Origin: Heterodera schachtii
Lineage: Eukaryota > Nematoda > Chromadorea > Rhabditida > Heteroderidae
Reading direction: 5' to 3'
Length of the DNA stretch: 64,000 nt
NCBI GenBank assembly: GCA_023374025.1
Contig: SIJG01000082.1
Span: forward strand, 149,464 to 213,463
Under the pieces are notes generated by a model. The model did no database searches. It was not told where the DNA came from and saw nothing but the letters and a program-made list of their open reading frames with translations. Positions 1 through 11,866 of this stretch are shown here, piece after piece. Each line of letters opens with the position of its first letter. The first letter of the stretch is position 1. The position numbers were made by a program, and so were the translations under genes.

Positions 1-449
1 TTTTTGGCATAATTTTGTTGCCATTCTTTTCTTGAATATTTTCCTTTTTTCTTATTCTCATTTGTCATTACAATAAATTTTTGAACACTTTCTAACTTTT
101 CTTCATCAGTTTTTGATTTATAACTTTTATTTATTTTTTGATTAAGCCCCAATTCTTTAATCCATTTATAAATATAATTTTGGTTTGTCCCCAATTTTCT
201 CGCTATTTTCACATTAATTTTGCTCCATTCTTTTGCTGAGTATTTTCTCCCTTTTTCTTTAATTTTCTCTTTTATTTTATAATATTTTTCAATTTTTTCT
301 CTTTTTTCTTCCAAATTATCTTCTTCTTTTTGTTCCGATTTTTCTCCAAATATTTCATTAAATGATTTCTCTTGCAATTTTTTATGCACTGATTCAACAT
401 AATTAATATTAATTGGGACGATCAAAATTAATATTAGGCACAATTTCAT
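1..449 (-). CDS. Secreted triple-HTH family protein, 5' part only (cut by window edge)
   Basis: One open frame runs on the minus strand from an ATG at 449 to the window edge, about 149 codons. It starts with a hydrophobic signal-like stretch (MKLCLILILIV), then the family block around SFNEIFGEK, then HTH repeat A (GRKYSAKEW, KIARKLGT, YIYKWIKELGL) and the start of repeat B (KSKTDEEK, GKYSRKEWQQNYAK). It aligns residue by residue with the intact copy at 17730-18419, and no stop or frameshift is seen in the visible part. The upstream side carries the family flank, including a TTTTTAG acceptor about 20 bases before the ATG. Repeat C and the stop lie outside the window, so intactness cannot be judged. 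Confidence 0.8.
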   Translation of the reverse strand, partial: MKLCLILILIVPININYVESVHKKLQEKSFNEIFGEKSEQKEEDNLEEKREKIEKYYKIKEKIKEKGRKYSAKEWSKINVKIARKLGTNQNYIYKWIKELGLNQKINKSYKSKTDEEKLESVQKFIVMTNENKKKGKYSRKEWQQNYAK

Positions 450-1021
450 TTTAAAAGATGAGATATTTCTAAAAACAAATTAATTTAAAAAAACATCAAA
501 AAATTGTAATTAAATAAAAAATTAAAGTAATTCGACGATTAAATAAACATTTTTATTCTACTGAGAGCAAAAAATTTTTATTCCCTACTTTCATTGCGAT
601 TTTGTTCATCAGTAGAGAACAAATTTTTTACAAATGACATATTTATTTGAAAAAATTCTACGTGAAGTAATAGAAGAAATTTATTAAAAAACCGGATTTA
701 ATATTATACAAAATTATGCAAAATCATTGGATGTAATTACTGCTTATTAACTTGATTAGTAGTAGAAAAAAATAAAAAAAAGTTAGCAAAATCACGGATG
801 AGGAAGAAGATGGAAAATCCAATTCTAACGTTAAAAAGTTTTAAAAAAATTAACGATTGAGCAGAAATAGTTATGAAAATTCAAAATTAGAGAAAAAACA
901 CCAATTCATTTTTTTAAAATTTTAGCAATATAATAATTTAAAAAAATATTCCATATAATTGACGAATATTAATAATTATATGAATTTTGTTAATAGATAA
1001 TTAAATTTACTTATTTTATCA
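450..1021 (-). promoter_or_regulatory. Conserved 5' flank of HTH gene at 1-449
   Basis: This is non-coding. It holds the family flank read on the minus strand: the TTTTTAG acceptor beside the ATG, an AT tract, then a degenerate form of the GTAGGGA motif pair (TTCTACTGAGAGC and TTCCCTACTTTCATTGC near 556-598), then the TAATTACTGCTTATTAA segment near 735. The same blocks precede most other copies in this window. Promoter function is inferred from conservation and position only. Confidence 0.5.
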
Positions 1022-1483
1022 ATCACTGCGTTTTTTTTGAATCGCCCACACTGAGATTTTTTTGGGTCGCCCACACTGAGTTTTTTTTTTTTTTGGGTCG
1101 CCCACACTGAGTTTTTTTTTTTTGGGTCGTCCACACTGAGTTTTTTTTTGGGTCGCCCACACTGAGTTTTTTTTTTTTGGGTCGCCCACACTGAGTTTTT
1201 TTTTTTGGGTCGCCCACACTGAGTTTTTTTTTTTTTGGGTCGCCCACACTGAGTTTTTTTTTTTGGGTCGCCCACACTGAGTTTTTTTTTTTTGGGTCGC
1301 CCACACTGAGTTTTTTTTTTTGGGTCGCCCACACTGAGTTTTTTTTTTGGGTCGCCCACACTGAGTTTTTTTTTTTTTTGAATCGTCCACACTGAGATTT
1401 TTTTGGGTCGCCCACACTGAGTTTTTTTTTTTTTGGGTCGCCCACACTGAGTTTTTTTTTGGGTCGCCCACACTGAATTTTTT
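1022..1483. repeat. Minisatellite, about 16 units of 25-31 bases
   Basis: The unit is a T-run of variable length followed by GGGTCGCCCACACTGAG. About sixteen units are seen, with a few point variants (GAATCG, GGGTCGT). Unit length varies mainly through the T-run. The lysine-rich open frames that cross it on the minus strand exist in all three frames and are by-products of the repeat. The array sits inside the conserved upstream flank of the HTH family, because flank sequence resumes at about 1486. Two units in inverted orientation occur at 32105-32155. Confidence 0.95.
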
Positions 1484-1485
1484 TT

Positions 1486-2395
1486 GTAATGATTACATTT
1501 ACCTAAATATAATTTCCTGCAAAATTAAATATTTCTAATAAAAATATTGTTAGGATTTAATACATAAACGGAAGCCTGAAGTCTAAAGAAAATATGCCTA
1601 AACTCGGAGATAAAAGCAACAAATAAAAAATTATCGATGAATAACTCGAAAAAAATTGGGTTTCATGTTTTCTCGTTGTAATTTTTTCTTGAAGTCAGTA
1701 TTTGCTCTTTTCTTTTATTTATGAATTCCCGGGACATTAAGCTTTCGTTTGATATCAAGAATGTATGTATTGACGAACTAAGAAAAAAGTTATGGCCAAA
1801 GAAACTGAAGATTGGACTCATAAAGTCCACAAGAGCCGTGGTGGCACCAAGAAATGCCTAAACAGTGAAAGCAAAATCAAATATATCAGTCATTTGATGA
1901 GACTTTGGCCTCACATCTTTGAAATAGTTGATCCATTCGTCGATGTTAATTGATGGATAATGAATGATAATCACTGCAACAAAATCGCTTCGGCTTTACA
2001 TAATCAGAATTCGCTTAAATTAAGGCTCCCAACTCTGCTGCTTTGTCAGCATTTTGTTGCTTTTCAAGGCGTCAAAGCTGAGTTTTTTTTAAGATTGAGA
2101 TTTGCTGATTTTTGCTGCTTTTTGATTTTTCAAATTTATGGCGATGTGTTGATTTTTCACTGTGTGACTTTTTATTATTTTTATTTTTTGCAAAATTAAT
2201 TCATAAATATTTTTTCAGAAAGTGCTCTGAAACGCACCAAATTTTATTTACTTGTTAAATAAGGCTCTCTGTTGCTTATATTCTCAAAAGGTGTGATGAA
2301 TAAAAATTTTAAAAATTTTTTATGATTTCTTAGAAATCAGAAAAGCCTACTTAATCGGAAATTATTAATATTTAAGATTTTATTAAATTTTATTA
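1486..2395. repeat. Extended HTH-family flank and dispersed repeat, no gene
   Basis: 1486-1570 matches the flank copies at 12870-12960, 27690-27750, 35040-35110 and 52240-52330. 1723-1770 (GAATTCCCGGGACATTAAG) matches 27950-27990. 1835-2180 matches 35490-35740 at length, including AAATGCCTAAA, GAAAGCAAAATCAAAT, CGCTTCGGCTTTACAT and GGTGTCAAAGCTGAG-type segments. 2290-2395 is again family flank (TTCTTAGAAATCAGAAAAG, TTTTATTAAATTTTATTA). No coding region is supported. The 79-codon open frame at 1960-2199 lies inside the repeat. Confidence 0.6.
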
Positions 2396-2399
2396 TACT

Positions 2400-2722
2400 T
2401 AACATTCGTAGTGTAGCGGGGGGCCCTTTTCCCAGTCGCATCCCCAGTACAAATGGTATACCATCAACAATAGTCCTTTATTGGGTAATAATAAAGGGGT
2501 ACAACTGGGGGCCCCGGCCCAGAACGTCCTCGGGAACAGAGGGACGCCTGAGGGGGTCCCTCTCGCAAAGTTGGATTGGCTGAATCCGAAAAGTGATCAG
2601 AGGAGAACGACGGGGGGAGGATAACAATTGAAGGGACCGCCCCGTTCGCCCCAGAGACATTTGTTAATGATAGATTGGGGGGAACAATTAAATGTGTTAA
2701 ATGAGTAAATGATCGTATCTCA
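2400..2722 (-). repeat. 3' LTR (323 bases) of the gag-env element
   Basis: It matches 12525-12848 with only a few differences, one being a G-run length change near 2415-2425. On the minus strand it begins TGAGATACGATC and ends CGAATGTTA. It is GC-rich compared with its surroundings (GGGGGCCCCGGCCC near 2508). The near identity of the two LTRs points to a recent insertion. Confidence 0.92.
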
Positions 2723-2889
2723 TCCCGGGCCCGACATATTTTCGTCCGAAAATACAAAAATATTACAAAAGAGAGAGAGAGAGAGAGAAATTGAAAAAAG
2801 AAGTAATTATAGGAAAAAATTTTTGTTGCATTTTATAATTTTTTATTGTTTTTTGTTGTTTTTGTTGTATTTTGGCCCAAAAAAAATAT

Positions 2890-5829
2890 CTAAAATGCAA
2901 CCAATTCCAACTCAAATCTCAAATTTCTATCCATATCCCGCCATCTTCGAAAAATTCCATTGTTCTTGTGATGCCGCTGATGTCGATGGGCCCGCTCCTT
3001 GGTTCGGCTGGTTCCATTCACGGCCTCGCCATGGTTGTCCCCAACGTCTTGCTCCTCTTCCGCCGCGCCAACGATTTTGTCCACGCCAACGGTCATGATC
3101 GGACTGCCAATCAGCAGCTGAAATCCCTGGAAGACCAGAATCCATGCCTTCCTCCCCTTTCTTCTCTCCTTTTCTTTTTTCGGAAAAGTATTTATAGAAT
3201 TGACAGAAATATTAGGATTATTTTTTGCCGTGCTGTTGGTAAGCGACGTTGGCTTACTGATAAGCGTTTTGTTTGATTTTGTGTCCACTATGCTTGTTAG
3301 TAAATTTGTCGGTTTGTCAGTCACACTTTTTCTTGGTGAAATTGTCGTAGTTGTAGCCACTGTGGTTGTAACTTTTTGTAAAATTGGCTTAGGTGTTGTA
3401 GCAATTTTTTCAGTTTTTGGTGCCAAGGTAACAGTTACTGGCATTGTTTTAGAAGTCTTTTTTGTCGTGACAGTTACCATTGGTTTTACCGTAGTTTTTA
3501 TAGATGGTAATTTTGTATTAAACTTTGGTTTCGTGGTCGTTTTTACATTTTGACTTGATTTGGGTGGTACCGTTACTGAACTTACTGTGGTCGTTTTTGT
3601 AATTTTTGGTGCTTGAGTTGTACTTATAAATGGAATGGTAGTAGTCCGGATTGTGCCTTTCCTAATTCCCATAATTTTGTAAATTTGTTGTTCATTTCTT
3701 ACTCTTTTGAATTGAATGCTTTTGAAAAAGGATTTTGGAGTTTCCACTTTAACCTTTGACTCAATTTTACGCGGCTTTGTACTGAGCTCAATTTTTACTG
3801 TTTGAGTTGTTGTAATTGGTGGTGCTTCAGTGATAATGACCTCACTTACCTTAGGTGTAATTTGATTTGTGGACAAAAGAGGCGCTTTTGTACTTTGCAT
3901 ATTTAAATTGACCTTATTCGACTCATTACTCTTTTTTTGGTCAGATTTAAATTTGAAATTTACTTCTTGTTTAATTGACCTTTCTTTTTTGTTAGGCTCC
4001 ATTTTTTCTTTGGCTTCCCTTTTAAAACGATGGTCAATTTGATGAATTGTAATGAAAACATCATTAGACATTTTGTAAGCATCCTCTGGCACACCAATGA
4101 TCCCTTCTCGGCCAGTGCTTTCTTTTTCAAAGTAAAAGACACTTTGTTCGCTTTCAACAACAATTGCGTCGTCTGTAATTTCTGCCAAAAATTCTCCTAC
4201 TGGGGCGTGAGTTGCCCAATATAGGTCGCTGGGCTCGGGAATTTCCCACATGAAAGTTATTTTGGGCATTTCGTCCCAACCTTTATAAGGATTTAATTTA
4301 TGGCCAAATGTGGTGACCAAATAAAAATCCAAAATTCCACCTTTACCTTTCTCTATATAGTCATTTACTGTTGTTTCACATTTTTCACCTGTCCAAGCAT
4401 ACTCCGTTTTCACTAGCTTTACCGTTGCCCATAAATTTTCCTCAATTCATCTCATTGAGTCACCTCTTCTTTCTTTGAATTTTTGGCATTTTTCGAAATT
4501 GACCCCTTTTGTCATTGTTTCGTCACTTTTCACATCTTTGAAAAAGAAAAGAAAACTCCCGGTGCATATTTTTGTAATTTTTTGGTAGCATTTATAGACT
4601 GGGAATTCTTTTGGAATTCTGACAGGCAAAAATAATGTGATTTTGCTTTCAGCCGCTTTTTGTTGGGCTGGTACTGTACACTCAGTTATGTTTGGTAACG
4701 AAATTGGAGTGGTCGGAACTCTGTCCGAACAAAGTTGGTAATGCCCAAATGAGCTACCAAACAGTACGGAAAAAACAGCACACAAAGTCAAAAATGTAAG
4801 AGACGGAGTTGGAGACCTTCGGCATTGTCTCGTATCTTCGGTTCCCTCATTATTTACTGCATTAATTTTGTATTTTTGCCTTTCGGATCCCGCGCCTCTC
4901 GAATTCCCTCTGAAATTCGTAAAATTCCCTCTTTGGGAGCGGTTTGGACCAAATCGCTGATAATTTTCAGAATTCCCGCGCCAATTCCGGTTTTGGCCAA
5001 GTGGTATAAAATTTGGATTTCTGTTCGCAAATCCACCGGAAGGCCTTGCTCTCTGACTTCCCCTGAAATTGTTTAACCGTCCTCTGTTGTAAGAATTTCT
5101 AGCATAATTATTATGCATGTCATTTCTTCTCCAAGTGGAGTTGACAAATTCACGACCATTTTCGTCGTTGTTTGAATTATTAATCACGGAAATCGCATTT
5201 ACTCTTTGGCTCAGTTCTGCGATTTGTCTTTTAAATTCGTCTCCTTTTTCATCACTTTCAAGCTCCTCCTTTACCTGAATTATTTTCTTTGCCTGAGTAA
5301 TTGCCTCCATTAACGAATTTGGTTTATCCAAAAAGAAAAGTTTTCTTTTTAACCCAGTGGGTAAACCATTAATAAAATAATGAACAGTTTCAGACTCTCT
5401 AGCCTCTTTGCTATAATGAGGACTTGGGGAGGCCTGTTCAACAAGTTCTCTGATTTATTGGCAAATTCCGTGACACTTTTCCCCTTCTAAAAAAAGTGGA
5501 AGCATTCTGACACAGTCCGTCGGATGCCATCCCGACGCTGTCGCGATTAAATTAAATTCTTTTAAAAACTGGTGAAAGTCTCCCGTAGCATCAAATTTAG
5601 GCATACGGACCCCGTGTGGTAGGTTAGTTGAGATTTTGTTAGTCATTTTGTCCTCCAATTCAGTTAATTTAACCTTTAACGCATCGTATTTTTTTTCTAA
5701 TTCGTTATTAGGATCCATGTTTTTGACGTATTCTTGAGGTTCTTGAATTACTTTCGTTTCGTTTCTCTTTTCCTTCCTTTTTGATCTTTCTGTATTACTC
5801 TGTTCCTTGTTTTTGAACCGTTTTTTCAA
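2890..5829 (-). pseudogene. Gag-Env fused polyprotein, copy B (two in-frame stops)
   Basis: One reading frame of 980 codons runs from 5829 to 2890 and is broken only by TAA at 5457-5455 and TGA at 4449-4447. The first part is Gag-like: a coiled-coil-like N-terminus, a capsid-like region with ATGDF..FLKEFN and GWHPTDC, then an Arg/Gly/Asn-rich tail in place of a zinc knuckle. After it come a hydrophobic signal or membrane segment (LTLCAVFSVLFGSS), a Cys-containing ectodomain, a basic furin-like site (HRFKREAK), a Thr-rich mucin-like stretch and a C-terminal hydrophobic segment. This is an Env-like layout. Pol appears deleted between Gag and Env. The same two stops occur in copy A, so they predate the duplication or are tolerated. 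Exact Env class is not assigned. Confidence 0.75.
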
Positions 5830-6944
5830 ATATTCAGGTGTATCAGCTGAATTGGATGACAGTTTGGGTACAATTATACAGAATTAATTATTTTTACTGT
5901 AATTTGTATTAACCAATGAAAAAAATCACAGTCAAATTACTGTAAATACATTCATACGGTATTTTGTTCCTTTTATAATGTCAAATTTAGCACCGTTTTT
6001 TCAAATTCCAAACGATTTTCTTTTTTTTTGTCGTTGTTTGATTTTCTTCTGTATTTACAGTATGACTGCTTGGTTATTTCACAGTTGCCACTTTAATTTT
6101 CAGATTCACCAAACAATAAATGGCAATATTTGAACCAATGTGTTAATTCTGTTCCTTTTGCCAGGAATTTAGTAACCTTTTTTCACTTTTGCCAGCCAAT
6201 TTGATATTAAATCTGACGATTTAAACAAATCTCAGACACTCGCTTTTTAAGCAATGGCACTTTTCAAAAGTACCCAATTTTAATACCGTACTCGCACCAA
6301 ATGAATGGAAAATGAGGAAAATTCTACCACCTTAGCCCTTTCAAAAATGTTTTCCAAGATAACAAAAATCCACCTTCTCTTCTTGTTCAGTCTATTCCTT
6401 GTTTGTGTCCAATAAATTTTTGTCCTTGATCGCAATGTGTCCGCGCGTCCGAAATGTCGTGCCAATCTTCTCCGACTTAAAATTTAGTCCAATTAGTGGT
6501 TTTTAACGACTTTATTAAAAATTATTCATTTCGGATTAATTTAATTAAAATTAACGGCTTTTTGGTGTAATGAGCTTTTTGGGCCAATGATGCCTTTTAT
6601 GGAACGACTTTTCGATCTCTCCGTTCAACTGTGTCTGCTCAGTCTGTGAAGTGCAAATTAATTGATGTGAATATTATGCAGTATTAGGGTTAGAGAAATA
6701 TGCGATTGCTTTTATGCTAAAATTGTGCAAATTTAATTTTAAAATTGTGCAAATTTAATATTTAATCGGTGAAAATTATTTAATATTTTCTTAAGTCAAG
6801 AGTCTCGAGAGTGGAAATCAAATGGCCTAGGATTAACGAGATCCCAAATGAGCTTTCATTTTCGCCTGAGCACAAATGTTTCATTATTTGCCTTATGACT
6901 TTATTTTGCCCGTCTTTTACTGATTAATTACTCTGTTGGGAGAA
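5830..6944. other. Untranslated leader of duplicated unit, copy B
   Basis: This matches 10162-11278 almost base for base. No coding region is supported; the 61-codon frame at 6280-6465 is not retained with any family features. The stretch lies upstream of gag on the coding (minus) strand and ends at the duplication junction near 6944. Confidence 0.6.
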
Positions 6945-7053
6945 GGGGAGGATAACAATTGAAGGGACCGCCCCGTTCGCCCCAGAGACATTTGTGAATG
7001 ATAGATTGGGGGGAACAATTAAATGTGTTAAATGAGTAAATGATCGTATCTCA
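6945..7053 (-). repeat. Partial LTR (109 bases) at the internal duplication junction
   Basis: The sequence from GGGGAGGATAACAATTG to GTATCTCA equals the part of the LTR beside the internal region (2614-2722). It is followed by the same CCCGGGCCCGACAT as the 3' LTR. Its left edge joins TCTGTTGGGAGA, the leader sequence that continues differently at 11279. This marks the breakpoint of a 4.33 kb tandem duplication. Confidence 0.88.
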
Positions 7054-7221
7054 TCCCGGGCCCGACATATTTTCGTCCGAAAATACAAAAAATATTACAA
7101 AAGAGAGAGAGAGAGAGAGAAATTGAAAAAAGAAGTAATTATAGGAAAATTTTTTTGTTGCATCTTATAATTTTTTATTATTTTTTGTTGTTTTTGTTGT
7201 ATTTTTGGCCCAAAAAAATAT

Positions 7222-10161
7222 CTAAAATGCAACCAATTCCAACTCAAATCTCAAATTTCTATCCATATCCCGCCATCTTCGAAAAATTCCATCCTTCTTG
7301 TGATGCCGCTGATGTCGATGGGCCCGCTCCTTGGTTCGGCTGGTTCCATTCACGATTTCGCCATGGTTGTCCCCAACGTCTTGCTCCTCTTCCGCCGCGC
7401 CAACGATTTTGTCCACGCCAACGGTCATGATCGGACTGCCAATCAGCAGCTGAAATCCCTGGAAGACCAGAATCCATGCCTTCCTCCCCTTTCTTCTCTC
7501 CTTTTCTTTTTTCGGAAAAGTATTTATAGAATTGACAGAAATATTAGGATTATTTTTTGCCGTGCTGTTGGTAAGCGACGTTGGCTTACTGATAAGCGTT
7601 TTGTTTGATTTTGTGTCCACTATGCTTGTTAGTAAATTTGTCGGTTTGTCAGTCACACTTTTTCTTGGTGAAATTGTCGTAGTTGTAGCCACTGTGGTTG
7701 TAACTTTTTGTAAAATTGGCTTAGGTGTTGTAGCAATTTTTTCAGTTTTTGGTGCCAAGGTAACAGTTACTGGCATTGTTTTAGAAGTCTTTTTTGTCGT
7801 GACAGTTACCATTGGTTTTACCGTAGTTTTTATAGATGGTAATTTTGTATTAAACTTTGGTTTCGTGGTCGTTTTTACATTTTGACTTGATTTGGGTGGT
7901 ACCGTTACTGAACTTACTGTGGTCGTTTTTGTAATTTTTGGTGCTTGAGTTGTACTTATAAATGGAATGGTAGTAGTCCGGATTGTGCCTTTCCTAATTC
8001 CCATAATTTTGTAAATTTGTTGTTCATTTCTTACTCTTTTGAATTGAATGCTTTTGAAAAAGGATTTTGGAGTTTCCACTTTAACCTTTGACTCAATTTT
8101 ACGCGGCTTTGTACTGAGCTCAATTTTTACTGTTTGAGTTGTTGTAATTGGTGGTGCTTCAGTGATAATGACCTCACTTACCTTAGGTGTAATTTGATTT
8201 GTGGACAAAAGAGGCGCTTTTGTACTTTGCATATTTAAATTGACCTTATTCGACTCATTACTCTTTTTTTGGTCAGATTTAAATTTGAAATTTACTTCTT
8301 GTTTAATTGACCTTTCTTTTTTGTTAGGCTCCATTTTTTCTTTGGCTTCCCTTTTAAAACGATGGTCAATTTGATGAATTGTAATGAAAACATCATTAGA
8401 CATTTTGTAAGCATCCTCTGGCACACCAATGATCCCTTCTCGGCCAGTGCTTTCTTTTTCAAAGTAAAAGACACTTTGTTCGCTTTCAACAACAATTGCG
8501 TCGTCTGTAATTTCTGCCAAAAATTCTCCTACTGGGGCGTGAGTTGCCCAATATAGGTCGCTGGGCTCGGGAATTTCCCACATGAAAGTTATTTTGGGCA
8601 TTTCGTCCCAACCTTTATAAGGATTTAATTTATGGCCAAATGTGGTGACCAAATAAAAATCCAAAATTCCACCTTTACCTTTCTCTATATAGTCATTTAC
8701 TGTTGTTTCACATTTTTCACCTGTCCAAGCATACTCCGTTTTCACTAGCTTTACCGTTGCCCATAAATTTTCCTCAATTCATCTCATTGAGTCACCTCTT
8801 CTTTCTTTGAATTTTTGGCATTTTTCGAAATTGACCCCTTTTGTCATTGTTTCGTCACTTTTCACATCTTTGAAAAAGAAAAGAAAACTCCCGGTGCATA
8901 TTTTTGTAATTTTTTGGTAGCATTTATAGACTGGGAATTCTTTTGGAATTCTGACAGGCAAAAATAATGTGATTTTGCTTTCAGCCGCTTTTTGTTGGGC
9001 TGGTACTGTACACTCAGTTATGTTTGGTAACGAAATTGGAGTGGTCGGAACTCTGTCCGAACAAAGTTGGTAATGCCCAAATGAGCTACCAAACAGTACG
9101 GAAAAAACAGCACACAAAGTCAAAAATGTAAGAGACGGAGTTGGAGACCTTCGGCATTGTCTCGTATCTTCGGTTCCCTCATTATTTACTGCATTAATTT
9201 TGTATTTTTGCCTTTCGGATCCCGCGCCTCTCGAATTCCCTCTGAAATTCGTAAAATTCCCTCTTTGGGAGCGGTTTGGACCAAATCGCTGATAATTTTC
9301 AGAATTCCCGCGCCAATTCCGGTTTTGGCCAAGTGGTATAAAATTTGGATTTCTGTTCGCAAATCCACCGGAAGGCCTTGCTCTCTGACTTCCCCTGAAA
9401 TTGTTTAACCGTCCTCTGTTGTAAGAATTTCTAGCATAATTATTATGCATGTCATTTCTTCTCCAAGTGGAGTTGACAAATTCACGACCATTTCCGTCGT
9501 TGTTTGAATTATTAATCACGGAAATCGCATTTACTCTTTGGCTCAGTTCTGCGATTTGTCTTTTAAATTCGTCTCCTTTTTCATCACTTTCAAGCTCCTC
9601 CTTTACCTGAATTATTTTCTTTGCCTGAGTAATTGCCTCCATTAACGAATTTGGTTTATCCAAAAAGAAAAGTTTTCTTTTTAACCCAGTGGGTAAACCA
9701 TTAATAAAATAATGAACAGTTTCAGACTCTCTAGCCTCTTTGCTATAATGAGGACTTGGGGAGGCCTGTTCAACAAGTTCTCTGATTTATTGGCAAATTC
9801 CGTGACACTTTTCCCCTTCTAAAAAAAGTGGAAGCATTCTGACACAGTCCGTCGGATGCCATCCCGACGCTGTCGCGATTAAATTAAATTCTTTTAAAAA
9901 CTGGAGAAAGTCTCCCGTAGCATCAAATTTAGGCATACGGACCCCGTGTGGTAGGTTAGTTGAGATTTTGTTAGTCATTTTGTCCTCCAATTCAGTTAAT
10001 TTAACCTTTAACGCATCGTATTTTTTTTCTAATTCGTTATTAGGATCCATGTTTTTGACGTATTCTTGAGGTTCTTGAATTACTTTCGTTTCGTTTCTCT
10101 TTTCCTTCCTTTTTGATCTTTCTGTATTACTCTGTTCCTTGTTTTTGAACCGTTTTTTCAA
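7222..10161 (-). pseudogene. Gag-Env fused polyprotein, copy A (two in-frame stops)
   Basis: This is a second copy of the frame at 2890-5829, shifted by 4332 bases and of exactly the same length, with stops at the matching places (TAA 9789-9787, TGA 8781-8779). A few substitutions separate the copies, for example His/Leu in the capsid-like DF(H/L)QFLK, Asp/Gly in the linker NNSNND(E/G)NG, and Gln/Gly near the C-terminus. The differences show two real copies and not a simple assembly echo. The domains are as described for copy B. Confidence 0.75.
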
Positions 10162-11278
10162 ATATTCAGGTGTATCAGCTGAATTGGATGACAGTTTGGG
10201 TACAATTATACAGAATTAATTATTTTTACTGTAATTTGTATTAACCAATGAAAAAAATCACAGTCAAATTACTGTAAATACATTCATACGGTATTTTGTT
10301 CCTTTTATAATGTCAAATTTAGCACCGTTTTTTCAAATTCCAAACGATTTTCTTTTTTTTTGTCGTTGTTTGATTTTCTTCTGTATTTACAGTATGACTG
10401 CTTGGTTATTTCACAGTTGCCACTTTAATTTTCAGATTCACCAAACAATAAATGGCAATATTTGAACCAATGTGTTAATTCTGTTCCTTTTGCCAGGAAT
10501 TTAGTAACCTTTTTTCACTTTTGCCAGCCAATTTGATATTAAATCTGACGATTTAAACAAATCTCAGACACTCGCTTTTTAAGCAATGGCACTTTTCAAA
10601 AGTACCCAATTTTAATACCGTACTCGCACCAAATGAATGGAAAATGAGGAAAATTCTACCACCTTAGCCCTTTCAAAATGTTTTCCAAGATAACAAAAAT
10701 CCACCTTCTCTTCTTGTTCAGTCTATTCCTTGTTTGTGTCCAATAAATTTTTGTCCTTGATCGCAATGTGTCCGCGCGTCCGAAATGTCGTGCCAATCTT
10801 CTCCGACTTAAAATTTAGTCCAATTAGTGGTTTTTAACGACTTTATTAAAAATTATTCATTTCGGATTAATTTAATTAAAATTAACGGCTTTTTGGTGTA
10901 ATGAGCTTTTTGGGCCAATGATGCCTTTTATGGAACGACTTTTCGATCTCTCCGTTCAACTGTGTCTGCTCAGTCTGTGAAGTGCAAATTAATTGATGTG
11001 AATATTATGCAGTATTAGGGTTAGAGAAATATGCGATTGCTTTTATGCTAAAATTGTGCAAATTTAATTTTAAAATTGTGCAAATTTAATATTTAATCGG
11101 TGAAAATTATTTAATATTTTCTTAAGTCAAGAGTCTCGAGAGTGGAAATCAAATGGCCTAGGATTAACGAGATCCCAAATGAGCTTTCATTTTCGCCTGA
11201 GCACAAATGTTTCATTATTTGCCTTATGACTTTATTTTGCCCGTCTTTTACTGATTAATTACTCTGTTGGGAGAATTG
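10162..11278. other. Untranslated leader of duplicated unit, copy A
   Basis: Copy of 5830-6944. No gene is seen. It continues to the right into the single-copy part of the leader that holds the opposite-strand gene. Confidence 0.55.
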
Positions 11279-11866
11279 GGCAATTTTCGCGATTTTGGCG
11301 ATTTTCGCAACACATTCCTGATTAATTGTTGTGTTGATCACTTTTAGGCTGGCCAGCCAATTCATTTTTGGCCCAATTCTCGTGATTGGCAAATTTTTTC
11401 CATTAAACATTTGTTAGTCACATTCTTTTAATCCCCTTTCTAATCCCGCTAATTGTTTCCATTCGGCCCCTAATGATCATCGCAACGGCGCCTGTTGAAG
11501 CAATGTTCATAGGCCGAAGTTCGGCCAATTGTCTCCACTGTTTCCCTCTCACTTCCGAGAAAATTGGTCGAAAATTTGGTGCTGAGAGATGGGAAGAGGG
11601 GGGTAGGGGTGGGAGAGTGAACGGTGAATAAAATTGTGCAATTGTCAACACGAAAAGTGCGAAATAGTACACTGAACTGAGAGAAAAAGACAATTTTGCA
11701 GGTGCAAAATTGAATAAGCCGACGGAAATTTGTCAATTGAATGTTTTTTCTTCAAATTCATTTCACTTAATCGTCCAAATCCATTTCTGATCTTTCCAAT
11801 TTGTGTTCCTTTTTCTCCCATTTTATTTAACTTTTATCTTATTTTATTTTTTGAGTCTAAAAAAAA

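Noticed and set aside
976..1473. Three long Lys-rich open frames on the minus strand
   Set aside because: They run through the minisatellite in all three frames, which is expected from a repeat unit without stop codons.
1022..1483. Regular repeat array as a CRISPR
   Set aside because: There are no unique spacers between the units, only T-runs, and the genome is eukaryotic.
2709..3553. Plus-strand open frames opposite the env region (and their copies at 7155-7885)
   Set aside because: They are antisense shadows of the Thr-rich Env frame and have no features of their own.
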